From an uncultured Collinsella sp. (GTDB taxonomy: Bacteria; Actinomycetota; Coriobacteriia; Coriobacteriales; Coriobacteriaceae): DNA of 64,000 nucleotides. The stretch is from positions 1 to 64,000 of the forward strand of contig CAUGJE010000005.1 of the NCBI GenBank assembly GCA_959599915.1, given 5' to 3'. The notes below the pieces were generated by a model. That model did not search any database and had not been told where the DNA came from. It was given only the letters and a program-made list of their open reading frames with translations. Of this stretch, positions 61,024-64,000 are shown piece by piece; positions within the stretch are counted from its first letter, which is position 1; the number at the start of each line of letters is the position of its first letter. Both the position numbers and the translations under genes were made by a program.

Positions 61024-62694
61024 CTACTCTTTATGGCTGCCACCTCCCCGCTTGACCAGGAGCGCGACCACGATGAGCGCGGCTCCGGCGACCGCTGCGG
61101 CGGCCGCGGCGTACATTGCCATATCGCCAGTCGAGGGCATAAAGCCTCCGGTGGTAATGCTAGGGGGTGTGCCGGTGGGCACGTTGATGAGCGACGCCTC
61201 CAGGCTGCCCGTCGACCCGTCCGCGCTGTCGGCGCGCAGGGGCGACTCGGCCGTGATGGTGAGCTTGGGCTTGGCGGCGGCCACCTGGTCGACGTCCAGG
61301 CCCTCGGCCTTGACCGTCACGGAGCGCGTGCCCTCAAAGGCGGTGTAGCCCTTGGGCGCCTTGAGCTCGCGGACCTCCAGCTTGCCCGAGTCCACGCCCG
61401 AGACGGTCACGCGGCCGTCCTCGCCCGTGGTGACGGTGGCCTTGCCCTCCGCATCCCACGTGCCGTCGGCCGCCAGCGTGCGGCCGCGGTCGTCGGCGAT
61501 GCTCAGGACTGCCCCGGCAAGCGGCTTGTCGCCGTCGCTGCCGCGCTTGGTGAGTGCGAGATCCCAGGTGTAGGCGCACGCATCGTCGCTCGGCGTGCGG
61601 GTGAAGCCGGCGTCGCCGGACTGGTCGGCAAAGGGAGAGCGCGGGTAGCGCAGGTAGACCTCGTTGGGGTTGCCCTTCGCGATGCCGTGGTTGCATGCGC
61701 TGTTGAGCGGCGCATTGTACACGGCGACCACGCGGGCGCCCGCGGCGAAGGCGTCGGCCCCGCCGAGCGCGGCGATCAGGTCGCCGGTGCGCACGGTGAA
61801 GGTCTTGCCGTCGGCCGCTACCTTGGTGGCGCACTGGGCCGTGATATCGGTCCAGCCCTTCGCGGCTTCGACGCCGGCGCGGCCGTCCTTACCGGCCGAG
61901 ACGGCGTCGAAGCCGCCGTCCGCGCCCGCCGCCACGTACACGCGCATGCTCGCGGCCACCTTAGAGGGGTCGAGTCCCGCGCTCATGGTGTCGACGAACC
62001 GCACCGTGTAGGTGTCGTAGGCGGTGAGCCCGGCCGGGACCGTGGCAGAGAGGCGCCAGTACAGGTCGTCGGCGACCGTGGCGTCGGCGGCCTTCTGCCA
62101 TGCGGCGGTGCTGTCCTCCAGCACATGCTTTTGGACCTTGGGGGTCGCCGCCTTGGGCTTGACGGTGACGGCGCTGCCGCCCACCAGCGCCATAATCGGC
62201 GCGGTGCCGGCCTCGCCCTGGGCGATGGCGTCGTCGTCGGCGACGATGAGCCAGTAGCCACAGGGCAGCTTGGCCTCCGTACCCGCGTTAAGGGCCACGG
62301 ACACGGCGCCAGAGTTCTGGAGGGAACGAGCGAGCCGTGCGCTCAGCGCGCTCGTAAGGCGGGAATCGGTGTTGAGCCACTCGGCAGCTTCCTGTGCGGT
62401 GGTCTGGGAATTGGGCATGCCGGCGCTGTGCAACACAGGCAGCGCGGCGTCGCGCACGGCATCGCTTGCCCAGACAAGGTCGGTGGCGATCTTGGCGTCG
62501 TTGTCGTCATCGACGACGTTGGCGTCAAAGATCTGGTAGGCGTCGTAGCAGCGCGCCACGGTGCCTGTCACCGTGATGGATCCGGTCGCGCTCGGCGCGG
62601 CCTGCGCGGATGCGGGGAACACAACCGTGCAGGTGCCGATCAAGAGGGCGAGCAGCGCAAACAAGATCGGGAAGGAGCAAACTTTCTTATTCAC
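61024..62694 (-). CDS. Second LPXTG pilin subunit (probably basal or ancillary)
   Basis: 556 residues from GTG 62694 (GGGAGG 8 nt upstream), overlapping the previous stop by 8 nt. Signal peptide (FPILFALLALLIGTCTVVFP then ASAQAAP), a fimbrial isopeptide-type region parallel to the major pilin (GYWLIVADDDAIAQGEAG, LYWRLSATVP), one SpaA/Cna-B domain (TWDLALTKRGSDGDKPLAGA, E-box in SGKLEVRELKAPKGY) and a sorting signal MPSTG (LPXTG variant) before a membrane helix and a KRGGGSHKE tail. It is much richer in G+C than the neighbouring pilins, suggesting a different history. Confidence 0.9.
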   Translation of the reverse strand: MNKKVCSFPILFALLALLIGTCTVVFPASAQAAPSATGSITVTGTVARCYDAYQIFDANVVDDDNDAKIATDLVWASDAVRDAALPVLHSAGMPNSQTTAQEAAEWLNTDSRLTSALSARLARSLQNSGAVSVALNAGTEAKLPCGYWLIVADDDAIAQGEAGTAPIMALVGGSAVTVKPKAATPKVQKHVLEDSTAAWQKAADATVADDLYWRLSATVPAGLTAYDTYTVRFVDTMSAGLDPSKVAASMRVYVAAGADGGFDAVSAGKDGRAGVEAAKGWTDITAQCATKVAADGKTFTVRTGDLIAALGGADAFAAGARVVAVYNAPLNSACNHGIAKGNPNEVYLRYPRSPFADQSGDAGFTRTPSDDACAYTWDLALTKRGSDGDKPLAGAVLSIADDRGRTLAADGTWDAEGKATVTTGEDGRVTVSGVDSGKLEVRELKAPKGYTAFEGTRSVTVKAEGLDVDQVAAAKPKLTITAESPLRADSADGSTGSLEASLINVPTGTPPSITTGGFMPSTGDMAMYAAAAAAVAGAALIVVALLVKRGGGSHKE

Positions 62695-64000
62695 GACGCT
62701 CGCCTCCCTTCGCATTCGCCTTGCGACGAATGTGCATCCAGGCCGCAGCAGCGCAAAGCGCCGCCGCGCCGGCAAGGTACGTCAGAGTGACGCCCGACAT
62801 ACCAGAAAGGGGCAAAGATGTGGAGTAGGTGTTGGTGAAGGTGGGGGTAGTGTCGGGAAACTCGTGGTCCTTATTATCGGTGTCTTTCCACGTACCGCCG
62901 GGGTCAACGGTTCCCTTCCTGTAGGTCACCGCACAGTCGATTCCTCCTTGGGTGTTATCCTTTGCCACAACCTTGAACCTATAGACCGACTGATCAAACT
63001 TGTAATGCGGATAGGTCGAGCTTTCGTACTTCTCGCGCACATAGTACGTGAAGGTCTTGGAACCATTGTTAAGGTCCGTGAGCTTATATGTCTTCGACTT
63101 GAAATCGACCGTGCTCGTCGCATTACCGTTTTTTTCAGTTTTGACATTCGCAGGATCAGGATTAATTGTTACCGTTTCCGGTTTGGTGAAGTTCGGGTCG
63201 TCCTCGTTCGCGAGTTCGAATGTGAACGCCTTCATCTCGCCACCATCAACCTTCTTGGTCACCTGAGGCGTCCAAGAGCCCTTGGGTTTGTATGCATTAG
63301 TAAAGGTCTTGTCGGTGTTGCCATCGGTGATCTTAATGGAGACATCGCTACCGTTGTTCGGAGTAAACGTTTTCGCCTCATTATTTTTGAGATTAGTAAC
63401 CCTTACATTCGTAACTAAATAGTAGATGTAATCAATATCCAGCACCGGCCGCTCTTCGGTTGTAGTTGTAAGCTCAATCTTGTAGATGGTCTGGTCGTAG
63501 TCCACGCCAGGGACGCGATCCGCAACGTTGCCGGGGTCCTCAACGAGGTAGTAGACGTTCGTTCCAGCGGAGTGGACCCTGCCCAAATCAAAGACAAAGT
63601 TACCTTCAGCGTCGTTCGTGGCCCCATCGTCATCGCCAACTATTGAACAGCCATTGAGCTGCAATTTGCCATCATCATTATTATTAAAGCTAGGGACACC
63701 ACCGCTCTCGCCCGGCTCCAAGAGTTGGAACCTGAATTTTCCCGCATCATCCGCAGTAAGCGCGCGGCCTTCCAGTGCCTTAGTGCCGTTGAGCTTCATC
63801 TTGGGATACACGTTCACCTGCGTGGTGGAGCCAGCGATTACGTCGCCGTTGGTCATGACTCCGCCTCCGTGGATGTTGGAGCGGTTGCCCGTGATGAAGA
63901 GGGACGCAGCCGCAGTAGCAGCATCCTTATCATACTGAATCGGCTCAGATTTAAGGCCAATCATGTACTTAGCTTGGGCGCCCTCGTACTTGCCGATAGA
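62687..64000 (-). CDS. Large LPXTG surface/pilus protein, partial (5' end outside window)
   Basis: The frame is open to the right edge, so at least 437 C-terminal residues are seen and the real start lies outside. Spy0128/FctA-like isopeptide domains occur in tandem: KALEGRALTADDAGKFRFQL with YYLVEDPG, then a second block with AFTFELANEDDP and FTYYVREKYE. The sorting signal is LPLSG (variant) followed by a hydrophobic helix and RRKANAKGGERRE. Likely the tip adhesin or another pilin. It is the first visible gene of the leftward pilus operon. Confidence 0.88.
   Translation of the reverse strand, partial: SIGKYEGAQAKYMIGLKSEPIQYDKDAATAAASLFITGNRSNIHGGGVMTNGDVIAGSTTQVNVYPKMKLNGTKALEGRALTADDAGKFRFQLLEPGESGGVPSFNNNDDGKLQLNGCSIVGDDDGATNDAEGNFVFDLGRVHSAGTNVYYLVEDPGNVADRVPGVDYDQTIYKIELTTTTEERPVLDIDYIYYLVTNVRVTNLKNNEAKTFTPNNGSDVSIKITDGNTDKTFTNAYKPKGSWTPQVTKKVDGGEMKAFTFELANEDDPNFTKPETVTINPDPANVKTEKNGNATSTVDFKSKTYKLTDLNNGSKTFTYYVREKYESSTYPHYKFDQSVYRFKVVAKDNTQGGIDCAVTYRKGTVDPGGTWKDTDNKDHEFPDTTPTFTNTYSTSLPLSGMSGVTLTYLAGAAALCAAAAWMHIRRKANAKGGERRE

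Overview
The window looks like chromosomal DNA of a gut Coriobacteriia, most probably Collinsella. Supporting signs are the high-GC, C/G-ending codon use, a type III glutamine synthetase, a tmRNA whose 13-residue tag ends in ALAA, a MetH without its own reactivation domain, a sortase-assembled SpaA-type pilus locus and several family III (iron-type) alcohol dehydrogenases. The assignment rests on remembered family distributions, not on a search.

Layout, left to right. 1-3.5 kb is a small accessory patch: a broken excisionase-like gene, a DUF3800 protein and a GmrSD-like DUF262/DUF1524 protein. 3.9-9.1 kb holds guaA, divergent ansA, an XRE regulator facing an unknown gene across a perfect 24-bp palindrome, a DUF1648 membrane protein and ychF. 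9.1-14.1 kb holds a polyferredoxin and three alcohol/polyol dehydrogenases. 14.6-19.0 kb is an operon of two TPR-like paralogues and a single-chain MurT-GatD fusion, followed by tRNA-Glu. 19.4-24.8 kb is an alpha-glucoside module (beta-lactamase-fold hydrolase, PTS EIIBC, GH4 6-phospho-alpha-glucosidase, GntR regulator with two TGTCTAGACA operators). 24.9-31.6 kb holds glnA type III and the metF / reactivation protein / metH operon. 31.7-37.8 kb holds a DUF711 protein, a methyltransferase, yhbY and a 999-residue SARP-like regulator.

38.3-43.2 kb is amino-sugar and translation housekeeping (nagB, crr, glmM, rpsI, rplM) plus a patatin. 43.2-44.2 kb is a repeat-rich gene-free stretch and the tmRNA. 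44.4-47.8 kb has an unknown gene, a PIN protein, a P1B-type ATPase and its DUF6110 partner. 48.0-53.1 kb has two half-size ABC exporters and an AraC regulator, separated by a 38-bp perfect inverted repeat. 53.3-56.8 kb is gatCAB. 57.2-64.0 kb is a pilus locus (sortase C, major pilin, second LPXTG pilin, a large pilin running off the edge).

The strongest candidates for something undescribed are two. (1) A duplicated ~250-nt unit inside the pilus locus encodes a 50-residue membrane/basic peptide with a good ribosome binding site, convergent with a small structured RNA whose helices covary between the two copies; this resembles a type I toxin-antitoxin module. (2) A composite nested-hairpin element occurs twice (33.1 kb and 53.3 kb), immediately 3' of a gene and in the gene's orientation. 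Its arms are unrelated in sequence but self-complementary, while its core and outer ends are conserved.

Most start codons were moved from the longest possible start to the one with a clear Shine-Dalgarno sequence. No computation was run: coordinates and repeats were read by eye, and family names come from motif recognition.
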